From positions 276,745 through 340,744 of the forward strand of contig VZSE01013521.1 in the NCBI GenBank assembly GCA_013398275.1: a stretch of 64,000 nt of DNA, in the 5' to 3' direction. Shown piece after piece: positions 23,494 to 36,807 of this stretch (positions are counted from its first letter, which is position 1; each line of letters begins with the position of its first letter). The notes under the pieces were generated by a model. It saw only the letters and a list, made by a program, of their open reading frames with translations, searched no databases and was not told the DNA's origin. The DNA is from Promerops cafer. Lineage: Eukaryota; Chordata; Aves; Passeriformes; Nectariniidae. Position numbers and translations under genes: made by a program.

Positions 23494-26400
23494 GTGAGTG
23501 GCCGCAGTGTGATGGAGGAAGGGAGAGAGAATCCTTCCAAACGTGTTTCCCTGCTCCGTGTCTCGTTTGTGCAGAAAGCAGGAGAGATCTGGCAATCACA
23601 GGGTACAACTGGTCTTCAAATTAATGGTTCAGAAGTAGACTTTCTGTGTGATTTTCTGCAAATTGCCTAATTTCTTGTATCTTGTTTCTCTGCTTGTGAA
23701 GTAAGAAATTAACACTTCCCTACTTAGTAAACAAAGTTGTTTTGTTTGGTATATCGCTCAAAACCAGAAATTGGGATAGAAATTTGTTGTTCTGTTTTTG
23801 GGGGACCTACACGTGGCATGGAAGAGTGGCTGGGCTGAATTTAGAAAACTGCTTTAGCAAATGCAGCAGTCCTTCATATCTGCAATTTATTTTTAAATAC
23901 TCAGCTTTTTTACACTGAGTGCTGTAATAGTTTTCCCTGTGCCTTAAGGGAAATGGACAGATTGTTCAGCTGGATGATGGGATAGACCTCAATCCATTTT
24001 TAAACTGGACTTTATGTTTTAATAGCTTTTTCCCTCCCTTACTAATTAGTCTGATAATTCAGTAATTTGTAGGACTTTTAGAACATTGAGCAGAACTTGG
24101 TTTTCTTAGAGCAAGTGTCTAGTAATGTCCTAATTCAGCATTCCTTATCAAAGTTTATTGACAGCTATGGTCACAGAAAGGTTAGGTATAGTTTTAAGCT
24201 TAATTAATGAATTTTGGAAATTTTTGTTGTCAGTTGGAGGACTCAGGAGTGCTAGAGTCATATTTGAATGGGCTGTTCAGAGCAACTGAGATTATTCAAA
24301 GTTTTTGGTAATAAAAGCCAAATGACAAAATGCCCTGACAAGTCTCCATACAATAGAAATGATACACTTTTCTTTCATGATTTCATTTATTTTAGCTTAG
24401 TGCTTGCCTGGATTGAACCACAGGTCTCTATGGGCTAAACTCATGGTTTGGTTTTTTCCCCCTGCTAGAACTGCTAGATATATGCTGAACCTTTCATACA
24501 TAAAGGACTACCTCTTTATGACCTGGTCATTATCTTTGACAAACTGATGAAACCATAGGAAAATGATACGTTTTTTACTTTTTTTTTAAATTTAGAAATT
24601 ACAATGTACAAAATTGTTTAATATAGTGAAGTGTATCACAGGGACATTTGAACAGTTTATTTTGTATTAATGGTTGATTATGGATGTTTTCTAGTTTAAT
24701 CCAGCTATCACCACATGCAAATATTTGAATTTACAGTCTTACCTCATACAGCCTTATGTCTTTGTAATTTATGTGCATTGTTGAGTGCTCTGAAATTGTT
24801 TCCTCCTAATTATTGTTTCCTGAAATAAATCAGGGGGAATCAAAAGGGTTACCTGTTCGATTGAATTCTAGTTATGCTTGAACCAAAAGAGGTCATTAGT
24901 TGTATGGGTCAAAAAGATACTAAAGAGATTTGATTTTTTTTTTTTCAATGGTTCTAAGTACCTTTTGCATTGACCTTTATTTGGCTCAATTTAAAGCTTA
25001 TTTTTTGAGTTAAAAGCATTTGTCTTTTAGTATTATTTTGCTATGTATTAACCACTTAGCCATAGTAAATATTGGCAATCATCTCTAAGTAAGGGTGAAA
25101 ATTGCAGAAGTACCTGGATCTTGATTTCAGTTTTTCAAACTCTTATGCTCGTACTTCATTTTAAGTACAAATTTGGTAGAATTTCTATCTTCCACAAAAA
25201 GAACCCAATGAATATGTGAATGGAAATTTGCATTTTGGTATTTTTTCCTTGTCCTCCTAGTGGATACTTATCATTAGAGTCTCCTCTAAAGACCCAGAAT
25301 ACAGATTAAGTTTGAAAGGTTTACATGTTACCAAATAGCACCTCCAATGTGAATTTTAGAAAAAGCTTTTACAGTAGAGCTGAAAAAAAACACTTAAGCC
25401 TATTTGCTTCAGTAATGTGAAAGTAAAATAACCTGATACATGCTTGAGTTGGCAGACATGTCTCTGCTTTGCTGAGATGCAGGATGCTACAGAATTATTG
25501 TTTTCATTTATTTTATTGAGCATACTTGAATAATTTTATTGTAATGCTTTGGTTGGTGGCCAAGGAAAATAGTAGAAGGAGTGGTAAGAGATTTTTTCAA
25601 AAGTGCTCTAAGCACTGCACACTCAGGAAAAGAGTCTCTAGGAAGAATTATCTTTTTTAAATCTATCAGAGAGTAGCCTCATTCTTTTGTCATATTTTCT
25701 AGCCATCGCTGTCCCCCATTCCAAGCCCATATATGCACAAAGGAAATCTCTCAAGAACTGAAGCAGCATTTAATCCTATGCCACAATCTGGTTTGAGATC
25801 CAGTGAGTTTGCAGCCTGTGGGTTGTGTTGGATATCTTCCTTTGAAGTGAAAGTCTGCCTTTATAAGGAGGTCAGCAATTTTGTATTTAGAGCTATTATG
25901 GTCTATAAACCTTAACTTACTGCTTTCCTACATGTTCTCTGTTGACAATTAAAAATGACTTGGCATTTGAATGGGGGACAGTGGCTAGGGAGTGGGGGGA
26001 GTTTTGCTGATTGGCCAAGCTATAAGTAGCAAGGGAAATGAGAATCCAAGGTTCCTTGGATGCTCGCCTGCTCCATGTGACAATGTAGATTCCAGCCTAG
26101 CGCTGAAAACCTGATTAATAGGGAGTTACTGTCCATTAAAAGTCTGTTAGATCAACTGTGCAGATCACTGGAGAGTGACTGCCTAGGTACCAATTAAGTG
26201 GTACCTAGTTCTCCTTTCAGATAGTTCTGAGCACTAGGTGTGTGGTCATGTATGCTAGAATAAGCTTACTTGAATAAAAAAGTTAAACCACTCCTTTGCT
26301 ATTTTTGTTATGTAATACCATGCTGTTTAATAGGAAAGCTTTTTCATACCAGGTGCAGATTGACTTTGCAGCCTTACAAACACTGCAGCAAAGTTCACAG

Positions 26401-28380
26401 CTGACAAAAGAACCACTCAGAACAAAAGTAAACATTTTTAAAATTATCTGATGCCTTGAATTCTGTCTCTGTTGATGCTAACAACAGTGTCCGTGTTTTA
26501 TTTCTCTTCTAATGAACCCTAAGCAATATTTTTGACATTTTCAGTGGAGAGGTGAAGGGTTTTGTAGTGTGAAGATGGTTGCGTAAGCTGTGTATTATAA
26601 GGCATTTTGGCAGGGTTACAAACTTTCTCACTCTGTGCTTTATCTGTGTGTACAGAGGATCTCAGTCCCTAGGGCTATCAATCTGGCATCTTTCATCAGC
26701 ACTCAATTTACTGCAAATATTTTTTGTGTGCATGCAAAAAAACTGCACTGTTAAACCTTTGTGGGCAGGAGTGAAAACATTCAAATAGATGCTTTTTCTG
26801 TTTATTTCTCTCAGAATTTCTCTTCATTGAATTCTGGTGAGCATGTTCTGATGACTTAAATTCATTCAACATGTGTTTGTGTATCTGCCTCATCATAAGT
26901 CTTTATCCAGAAGGCTTTTGAAATGTTGCCTTGCTTGGGAGCCTGTTGCACCAAGGATTTTTTTACTTGTTTGTTTCTTATTAATCTACTTACAATATAA
27001 GTGTGAAGTCTTCAAAACTGTCTGGCTAGCTGATAAGGAAAGTGTAGAGGTGAAATGCTGTTAGTGCCAGAGACTGCTGTAGACAAATTTTGCTGTGTTG
27101 TGTGCTTGCTTTTTAGGAACAGAGTTGCTTAGGAGTGTGAAGTTTTTTCCACTGTTGTTCCATTACGCTGCTCCACCTGTCCCAAGTGAATTGCTAATGT
27201 GTGGCCTTAGAATGTGAGCTTTATCACTGTTTTTCTCTGTCCACACCAATGATTTTCTTGGGGGTTTTCTTGGAACATTGATATTACACTGCAGGGAAAG
27301 TTCAGATTAATTCAGAATAACTTTATAAAAAGAAAGAACCTAAAACTAATCATGGTATTCATTTTGTCTTGGTAAAATGAGCATGTTAGGAAGATTTTTA
27401 AGTTCACTTGATTAATATGTTACTGAAATAATATGGAAATTCATAATGTACATTTTGGAGGTTCTTTCTTAATGGTTATAACTTGGAATTTTGTTTGCTT
27501 TTATCCTCAAAGTGAGGGCATGATGATCTTATCACTTCAGACCAACATTTCATCTGGACCTGCATCACAGTTCAGGTGTTGTTTGTTCTGCTTTTATAGT
27601 TTTACAGTTGACCCAGTTTGGCAAAATAAACAATTTGGGGTGCATCTTGTCCTGAAATTACAAGTTTTATCAGTTGTTCAGTAATGTTTTGGCATTTTCA
27701 CTGACTCATGTCTTTATTTTATAAAGATGTATACCATGCAGATCTTACACATTTGATCCTAGGAAGATTTGATCTTAGCAAGAGTTGGCATATAAAGTTA
27801 CTCTTTATCCAATGTTATTTTGGGAGCTGCTTAGTTTTTTACCTGGACTTCTCTTTTTCTGCTGGAAGACTGTTGAAGTCTACTGTGTTAATACTGAAAT
27901 ACAACATCATTAACACAAAGAGAAATAATAATCATTCAGTTTCTCTATGGGCTGTTAAACTACTTCTATCATGGTATCATTGAAACAATCTCACTTTCGG
28001 TTTTAAGGAAAATTAAGGTTTTGCCACCTTACAGTTCTGAGATTTTGTTAATGTTTGTGATAGTGGGGATTTTGTAATGGAAAGGTCTTTTTTAAATGGA
28101 AACTACTTAAAATTACCTTGATAATAGTTTTTTGAAAAGCTGATCTGAAACAATTTAGATCTCTGTTTACAGGCTCAGGTATTGCAAGCATTCAAATTCC
28201 GTAGGGAGAAACTGGTTACATGTGTGCTTCAGAAAACCTCTCTAAGATCTATGAGTCAAAAGTATGTGTAAATTGTTAGAGACAGCTCATATAACCAATA
28301 TCTGTTTACACAATTAGAGCTGAAATGAATTTACCATAATAACTTCCTGTTGGAAGGAGGAGAGTTGAAACAGCACTCAA

Positions 28381-28450
28381 GGCTAAATTCACCACTGGGT
28401 TTAAGAGGTTGCAGCTTCATTAACTTCAGTCAAGTTGCACCAGTGATTAA
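28381..28450. repeat. Probable ancient amniote interspersed repeat
   Basis: The sequence 'cattaacttcagtcaagttgcaccagtg', following 'aattcaccactggg', resembles the widespread old amniote repeat pattern of 'acttcaatggagttacaccagtg'. I cannot name the family with certainty. Confidence 0.4.
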
Positions 28451-28923
28451 TTTTTTGGGGGTTGTGATTTGCTTAACATAGGTCTCTTACAGTTCATACA
28501 TGATTAAGTTCTTGCTCATGTATTTAAGGGCCAAAAAAAAGACAGTCCTTGTATGGTTCCCTTTACCAAAATCTTTATTGAATAATCTCTCATTGTATTA
28601 ATCTTTGCTGTGTCCCTGTGAAATATACAGTGATTTGTGGTTAAGAAATGCAATAGAGATGATGTAACAGTGTGACTGACTTCATGGAGGAGGTTCAGAC
28701 CAAAGGAGGGATTTGATCTCATTCATTTGTATCTGACGCTGAATAATGTAGAAACTAGACCATCCTTCCTTTAGGAAATATAAGGCAAATAGATGCATGA
28801 TTTTAGTAGAGCTGCTGGATATTCTGATTTTTCTAATGATGCTTATTGAAGCTCTAACAATTAGCTCTGTTCCTAGTTTACCTTCTGGTTGGACCTGCAG
28901 GCTTGATAAAAGAGGGACCGTAA

Positions 28924-28939
28924 TGTATGTATGTATGTA
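28924..28939. repeat. (ATGT)4 microsatellite
   Basis: Short tetranucleotide repeat in CNST intron 1. Confidence 0.7.
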
Positions 28940-31900
28940 ATACTTATGGACAAGGATTGTTTCCTAACTTTTATGGACAGCTTTCCATTCTACTTGTGGT
29001 TGCTTCTGGCCTTGGTATGATTTAGGACCTTACTGAATATTTTTATTTTTAACTTTCTGTGTGTTGATGAGGGCTATAAAACTTGCTTGTCCCTCATCAA
29101 TATAAAAAATTATGGAATTCAGTCTCACTATGAAATTTAATTCTCAGAAACTCTTGAATACTCTTCTTTCTTCAGTTGGGCAACTTTTAGATAATTGCCT
29201 CATTCTTCTTGGGATTTCAAGGGATCTGTTCTGTCATTTCTGCTTTTTCATATATGTTGAAAATTGTTACCTGAGATCATGAGAGATTTTATATCCTATG
29301 TTTTTTAGCAACCTCTTATGAGATGGTAGGATCCAACAGCTTTCTCAGGTCCTCAGAAGGTAAAGCTTTGGATAAGAGTGAGTTGAGCTGATTAATTCTC
29401 ATAAATATAGTCTGTGGGTTTGCAGGAATTTTATTTTTTCTTCCTGTACGGAAAAAGGACCTATCCTAGAAATGATACTTAAATTTGTTTAGTAGGAAGC
29501 TTTTCATTTTTGTTATACTTTGTAATCAAACTTGTGCATGTGTTCTGAAGTGTAACAAAAATCTGAGAGTTCTTCAATTAGAAGGAAAATTAAAAAGTGA
29601 AAAAAGGCAAATTACTACTTTTCAGGAGACTTAAAAGAACATTCATGAATCCCAAGGCAAGACCAGTTACTCATAGGTTATTCCTGACTGACATTTGTCT
29701 AGACTGTTTATAAAAGAGCTGCAATGATGAGAGTTCTCCATTCCCCTAAAGCAGTCTGGTCTACTGCCTTTTCTACCATATCTCTACCTAAGATATGTTC
29801 TGGTGTTTTGTTGCAGACAAGACAAAAAAATTGACAGTCAGTCAAATTTGTTCTAGTGAAGCTTGAAACCCAAAACTTTTCAGACACTTGGAGGACTCAT
29901 CATTGTGTGTTTTGAGTGCTGACAAAGAGGTTGTTTGTGTGAAATTTTTGACAGAATTGTCATATGTTCTACTAAAAGTTACTATTTGTTCCCAGACAAA
30001 CCTCTTGTATTTGGCTACATGACTGAAACATATTTTTAAAGTAATGTTAAATGTGGAATAGTAGATTATGCCTGGCAGTATGTTTATCATTGTTTATTAA
30101 AACTGTGAATAAGCAGTATGACTAGGCAGCTTAAAAGTTGAAAATAGCATGTAAAACTTCCTCTTTAAACCTCACTATTCCTGTTGTTTGTAGATGTGAA
30201 GATCATTGTGCCTTTAAATGCCACTGCCACTTGAGAAATGTCACTTCAATGTCAGAAAGTACAAAACCACCCAAGTGTTCATGCTCAGACATTTTTGTAA
30301 ATTCAATGAAATTAGATAAACCACTCCTGTATCTGAATACTTCTTGAAGGACAGCAGACTTAGTGCATTTGAAAAAATAACTTCTTAATCTGTGTATCTA
30401 GCACAGAAGCAGAAAACAAGTAGAAATATATTTTTACCCCAGTACATTTTTTTCAAAGCCAAACAGGACAAACTGAACAGTCAGGAGGATATTAACGAGG
30501 CTCTGTCATGGTGAGGCTGTCCAGTAGAAGGGTTGTGCATTAGTCTGTCTTTTGAAGTGATAGTCCATGCTACAAGACAGCACAACAGCATGGGGGTGTG
30601 TTTTTCTGCAGAGGTGTTGGGTCGGATAACGGAAGCACACACAGGAATATCTTTATTTCCCTTCCTTTAGAAACAGCAGCGTTCCAACTATTGTGTTTCA
30701 CATCAAACACAATGCAGAGCAGAATTCTGTTAGCTGGAATTGATCTGGCTTTGTGAGATGATTACAGCTACATGAATTGCCTATCACCTTTGTCTGCTGT
30801 CTCTTTCTTTCTGTAGCAAATTCTGTGATGGTCAAGTACATATTCAGCAACTAGCACTTTTCTTGGTTGTGGTGACGCAAGGGCACTCTGGTGATAATAT
30901 TCCAGGCTTCTTTAGTTATATCTTGGCTTCCACATTAGATGAAGAAGCAAACTGTTGTAGAGAAGTTACATTTGCATTTCTCTGAAGAGCATATGTGCTC
31001 TTTGTTTATTAGCTCCTGTAACAGCATAGTAGACATTGTCCTTTTTCTTGCAAGCTAATGAACTCGTAATGCTATGTTGTATGTAGTTTTACATAGTGTC
31101 GTGTAGATACTGTGTCATTTAGAGTTTACCCCCCATCGCTGAATCTTAATTTTGGTATTAAATATAAATGTTCATAAAATGAGATCAACCTTTTTCTTCT
31201 ATGTGGATGTTAATGGGCAGTAAGAAGACTTTCCAGTATATGTTTTGATTGTGTCTGACCATGATAGTTTTCACATTGGTTTTTATTAATTTGTCGAAGA
31301 TTATTTGTAATTATGAAAAGAGATACATCACAAGAGAATATTTAAATGACAGTATCTTCACACCAGCTATCAGAAAGATCAACAGATTTATTCTTAAGAA
31401 ATATGTGGATTAGGTTTAGTTCTTGAAATTTTAGTGTTTCTACAGTTTTCCCCTTTTTGTTCTAATGGTAGAAGCACAAACCCTGTAAACATAATGATTT
31501 TTAAAAATAATTGTTTCATTTTCATGGAATCAGTTTTCTTTTTTTTTCTCTAGGACTTGTAAAGCTGCTTGTATTTAAGTAAAAAAAAAAAGGGGGGGGT
31601 GTAAGATACTAAAACCCCTGCAACAATAAAGAAAACTAAATTCCTTTAATACTAGTTAGTGCCTATTTTTTACCTGTCCTTAAACCTGAGACTTGCTGAA
31701 TTTCATCTTTAAAATGATGGGGATTCCACAACATCTCTAGACAGCCTGCTTGGTTGTTTACATAGCAACGTTTTTTAGACTGAATTGCTACTGCCAGATG
31801 TAGTACTGACCCTTCCTTTCTCAAACTCTTACCCTGCTGGGATCCAGGTTCTCTTGAGTACATCTTGTTCTGAGTATAGTGTGCACAAAAAAAAACCCAC

Positions 31901-34431
31901 TATTGTAATTGATTAGTGCCTGGTAGAACATAATTAATTCTCTTGTGCATGTAACACTTGCTGTATTGTATCTCAGGAGAAACAGGTAGCTTGGACTCAT
32001 GGTCAGTTTTCTGTCTGGTATCTCTTTGAGATGCTTTTCATCATAACAAAATGACTGATTAACCCCTATTTCAGATAGATGTCTTATTTATTCCAAAAGG
32101 TTGGGGATATTCTGTTTGTGTTAGTGAATTTTATGTTATTCCTTTTGGAGCACTTATTGCTACAATTAATTTTGAATTAATTCCTCAAAAATGCTTCTAA
32201 CTGCTTCTAACTGCAGACTATATACTGCTATTGTGGTTTATCATCAATTGCAAAGAAAATATTGCATAGAAGAAACATTGGGAACCAATCTGAAATGCGC
32301 ATTCATTTTGAATAGAGCAGTGTTGGTGATATAGTGGGGAAGCTGAATTTCAAAGAATTAAAAGACTTAAATCTCTTTAATTAACACAGAAGAATTAAAT
32401 GGCATGAGGATGAGGGAAAATAGTGTCTTTGGCAGAGGAGCTATATGAAGGCAATCAAATGGAATAAACAACCAGTTTGATGTAAACTTTTCAAATGTTA
32501 GAAGAAACAATGTTATGATCTGGATTGTTCTGTAAGATACATCCAAGATCAGTAAATGAAATACTACACTATGTGTTCAGTAAACATTCACTGAGCCCAC
32601 CAGCTGTCCAGGATAAAGGAGCTGAGTTAGTATGAAAGTTTAAGGGGCCTGGTGGTGTTTGTGGTTTTGTTGTGTTTTTTAATGCCCTCTTCAAATTTTA
32701 TCCATGCCAGGTCAGGAATGATCCACTTCTTACTGTCTTTTTTTTTTTTCCCCCCCCAAACAGCTATATTTAAGGTTATATTTCCATAGTAAGGATAGAT
32801 GGAAAAAAGTGAGCAACTGAAAAAGTTGTCAAAATTATATTAAGTTGTATGAAGTACATGAAAGTGAACAGTGATGAGCATGGGCCTTTTAAAAGTGAAG
32901 TTGACCTAAAATACAAGCGAGGGCCATTTCTCTCATGTACATACTGTTTGTCCTAAAGCAAACAAACATACAAGTAATTTCTTTAATACAGACTTTGTCT
33001 TTTAGCCCCTTGGCAAATATTTTCCATTTTATCTTTCATTTGTGCTATAATCACCATGATTACATGTGCCAATTGTATGAATCTGTGTGGCAGCTGAGGC
33101 ACTTTTATTCATCAGTACCTTTTAACAAAGGTCAGCACAGTTCTACTCGAAGTGTTAGCTTTTATTTCAATTTTGGGCAACCAGTGAAGGGAGGAAAGAT
33201 GGGCCTATGAAGAAACAAACATTTTTTATTAACATGTTGTTTGTGTTTACAATTCATTTCAGTGGCAAAACAGTAAATACAGGAACTGCATGTTAATGGT
33301 CTTTTAAATATAGTTTAAATCACAAGGGATTTTAATTTCATTTTTGTTTGTAAGTAAGTGTTTCCACTTTTGTTTGTAGACAGCACTAAAGGATTTAGAT
33401 TCACTTTGATACCTGCCTAGTGCCTTGATGAACTCAAAATGAATTCCAAATAGCAGCATTGAAAATCAAGAAGGTAAAAAGTTTCATCTGGGTGGGAGGG
33501 AAAATCCTTTTAAAAGATCAAGGGCAAGACTGTTCTAAATTCTTTGAACTAGCTCTTTTGGGGTTTTCATTCTCTAAGGAGTCCTAAGGGTTGTAGAAAG
33601 GAATAGATTTTCAGGGCTACTTTTATTTGGAGAAATACTGAGTTTCAAGCAATAAACCAAGAAATGTTGTGCTTTCCAGCTTCTCAGCTACAGAGGGACT
33701 ATCATTTTAGCCAAATGTTCAAAGGAAGTGAGTTAACATTTTCCATCAGAATGTTAGCTTCCTCTACAGCAAATATCACTTGTCAAAAGCATCTTCTCTC
33801 ATTTTTCACAATCAAATAGGAAACACCTTGTTCAAATGCATTTGTATTTCTCTTTCCCTTTGCTGGCTGTTGAAAGAATAAACTGTTTTCTATGGATAGA
33901 AGCAAGACAGTGGTGGTAGGACATCCTGGTTTTTGATTTTTGCTGTTGAAACTAATTCTTCATTGGGTTTGAGCAATTTACTTCAACCTCTTTTGATGCA
34001 TCATTTGATCTATGAGCTGGCAAAAGCAGCAGTAATTATTATTTCATGTGGCAGAAAGACTAAAAAAGTGAACCTTTCAAATATAATATTGTGTTTGGGA
34101 TTTTTTTTTAGTGTTTTAGAACAGCTATCAATAAATCAACATAACTGTATTGTGGGTGTCTAACAATATCTAGTTCTGATTCTTTCTGGTCTGATTAAAG
34201 TTCTGTCCTCCTCTTAACCTTTTATTTTGTGTTTAACTCTCTTTGAGAGAAAATGGCTTGATTAAGGAGCATCCTGCTAGTGAACAGATGCCTTTTCCAA
34301 ATAAGTCCTCAGTATCTCCTCTGAAGTTCCCTTTGTCTTTCTGGTGCTCAAGGAAAACCAATTATCGTCTAATGTGGCTGCCAAAGGAAAATGCAACTTT
34401 CATCTCTATGTGCAATACATAATTCTTCTAG

Positions 34432-35160
34432 ACTAAGATAGAATATTTCTATTGGAAGGGACCTACAGTTATCACCTTGCCCAACTGCCTGAGCAACTCA
34501 GGGCTGACCAAAAGTTCAAGCGTGTTGTAAAGTGCATTGTCCAAATGCCTTAGACAGGCTTGGGACATTGACCACCTCTCTAGGAATCCTGTTCCAGTGT
34601 TTGACCACACCCTTAGTAAAGACATGCTTCCTAATGTCCAGTCTAACCTTCCCTGGTGCTGCTTATATATTTTAGGGTAGGCAGTAGTTTTTGTTAGACT
34701 GGTATGGCTGGAAGTGGTTAGCCAGTTCTTCAGGTTGGAAGCAGAGATGGAGTTGCCCTGGGTGGTGCTGGCTTTTGCTTTTGTATTGCCCAGTTGGTGG
34801 TGGCTGGAGCTCCTCACCATCTATTTAATCAGGCCAGTACTTTGTGTGCTTGTCTGTGAGAATGTTGTCGGAGACAGTGTCAAAAGCCAGCCACAGTAAA
34901 TATCATCTATTATTCCCTCTTCCTCTGCTAAGGAAGTCAGTGTTTTGTGGAAGCACAACTTACCCATCATAAATCCATGCTGACTGCACTTGGTGATCTT
35001 CTTATCCTTCAGATGTTTGAAAATGCTTTCTGGGCTAACTTGCTGTAATACATTCCAAGGACTGAGGTGAGGCAGGGCAGCCTGTAGCTCCCTAAATCCT
35101 CCCTTCTTGTGCCTAAGATAGGAGTGATGTTTTCTTTTTCTTTGCTTTTTTTTTTTTTCT
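34432..35160 (-). mobile_element. CR1 LINE fragment in CNST intron 1, minus orientation
   Basis: The reverse complement of CR1 is recognisable at both ends. The tail side reads 'ttggaagggacctacagtta' and 'cctgttccagtgtttgacca'. The distal side reads 'gagacagtgtcaaaagccag', 'aaatccatgctgactgcact' and 'cctgtagctccctaaatcct'. The middle (about 34660-34700) is shortened relative to the copy in TFB2M intron 5, suggesting an internal deletion. It shares 'caactgcctgagcaa' and 'attgaccacctctctaggaa' with that copy, so both belong to the same CR1 subfamily. It lies antisense to CNST. Confidence 0.88.
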
Positions 35161-36049
35161 CAGTCCTTCTAGCAGCTATGAAGTTTATGAAGGAATAATT
35201 TGGGGAAAATCTCTTTAGTAATCTTTGTCAAAAATACGTTTCTATGTATGAAGGAAAGCCTACTTACTATTTTGAATTTTTTTCTGTTTTTCTGCGATTT
35301 TAGTTCTTCTAGAAAGTAAAATGAAAAATTATCTTGCATATTTAGCAGGTGTGTATTTCATTTACTCAATTTGTGTATACCAAGAGTAAAGAAAGCCTGG
35401 TGAAAACAGGTATCCTAAAATGTATTATCATTTAAAGGAAAGTACAGGAAGCTGCTGTGGGAGGCTTATGTAAGCTCTTCTATAATACAAGAGTGCTTAC
35501 TGATTCTTGGCTTCACTAGTTAAAACGTGAGCTACATCTAGTGAGATGTACATAATGGAGCTGTATTTCAGGTATACGGTTGCTAAATTAACCAGCAGTA
35601 TTGCCGTGCTTCTAAAGGCTAAAGACAGGAACTGATACAACAATGGTCCTGTAACATGTAGGTCTTCTGCTAGGTTACTCTTTTTGTGTTCCCGTGAATG
35701 TGTCTAATTGCAGCATTGATTGGAGTAGCATCTTCACAAAAAGGGAAAATTGACTCCTGCTGAGAGTAGGTGGGGGTTTAGGATTTTTATCAACAAACCA
35801 TCTGCTTCTGTGTATACTGAAGACGCGTTGACTCTTCTCTTGAAAATAATGTGACAATTGTGGCAATAAACAGGTTGTACTTCCATCTCATTCTGATAAC
35901 ATAGTTAATCTATCGGCAAGTTTGATCTGATACCATCACTGACAGAATTAAAAGTTGTTCTACTTTTATTCCTCCCTGGTTTATTTTTATTTCAGGCAAC
36001 CTATGATCTTATGTGACAAGAATGCTTTTGTTTCAGCCATGGATTTAAA

Positions 36050-36067
36050 GGGGGGGGGGGGGGGGGN
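36050..36067. repeat. Poly-G tract ending in an ambiguous base
   Basis: Seventeen G followed by an N, about 300 bp upstream of the first CNST coding exon. The single N shows the assembler could not resolve the run, so the true length is uncertain. Confidence 0.95.
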
Positions 36068-36369
36068 CTTCTGTTTATCTTTTTGTTTTTCTCATTATCT
36101 CAGCTGGAACAACAGGAGCACTGCTGTAAAGATCAGCTGTGCTTTTGCTCAGGTAACTGAAACAATTATAATTGGATAAAAATATAACTTTATAGGTTTT
36201 TTCTATGTAAATATCCCCCGTGTTAAGACTTTAAATGGGTCAGTGAATGAAAGAAATTCTCCATACTCTCACTTGGCTAACGTGAATCTTTATTGGCTGG
36301 CACTGGCTAACATTGTTTATCTACTATACTATATATATTACATATGCTTCATTCCATTTTGTATTTTAG

Positions 36370-36807
36370 GTCTAAAAATATCTGGAGGGAGATTAAGTGG
36401 TTCAACAAGTAACGCTCTAATGGATGACAGAGACTTTCCACCAAATGATCTGCAAATAGACTCAAAGGACAGTCTTCCTGCTAACTATAGAGTAGAAAGT
36501 TTGGCATCTCATTTGATTCCTTCAGCTGATGAAAATGAAAATCAGCTTGACAGTGATGGGAATGAAGTTCTGACCAGTAGTAGCATTGCTATGGGACGAC
36601 AGGATAAAGGTGAACAGGATAACATCAATAATAATGAGAATATGGACAGTGGAGACTGGATCCCAAGCTGTAAGGAAAGTGAGACTGAGAGAAGATCTGT
36701 AAATGTCCATATGGACCCTCAGCTGGAGGAAAAGCCTATTACAGAAAAACAGCCAGGTGGAAAAAGAAGTCCAAGAAGCAAAAGAAGCTCCAATAAAAAA
36801 TCTAAAG
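36370..36807 (+). CDS. CNST: CNST first coding exon (start codon at 36420)
   Basis: Acceptor gtattttag|GTCTAA and donor AAAG|GTACTG. Fifty untranslated nucleotides precede ATG 36420, then come 129 codons and one base. The start is fixed by similarity of MDDRDFPPNDLQI to human MDDSDTPTYYLQI. The open frame upstream of this ATG is intron read-through. The product is acidic and Asn/Ser-rich, and ends in a basic patch GKRSPRSKRSSNKKSK. Confidence 0.93.

Larger units (their letters stand above)
23494..36369 (+). other. CNST: CNST intron 1
   Basis: An AT-rich interval of 12.9 kb between the 5' exon and the first coding exon. Besides a CR1 fragment (34432-35160), an ancient repeat near 28381-28450 and homopolymer tracts, I see no gene. 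It may hold an additional noncoding exon that sequence alone does not reveal. Open frames of 60-90 codons are scattered on both strands without motifs. Confidence 0.6.

Noticed and set aside
35998..36049. Possible extra CNST exon after 'tttatttttatttcag'
   Set aside because: The acceptor looks good, but the following sequence runs into the G tract without a convincing donor and encodes nothing like consortin.
36243..36419. In-frame extension of consortin upstream of MDDRDF
   Set aside because: It crosses the acceptor at 36370 and is hydrophobic intron read-through. The human protein starts at the equivalent of 36420.
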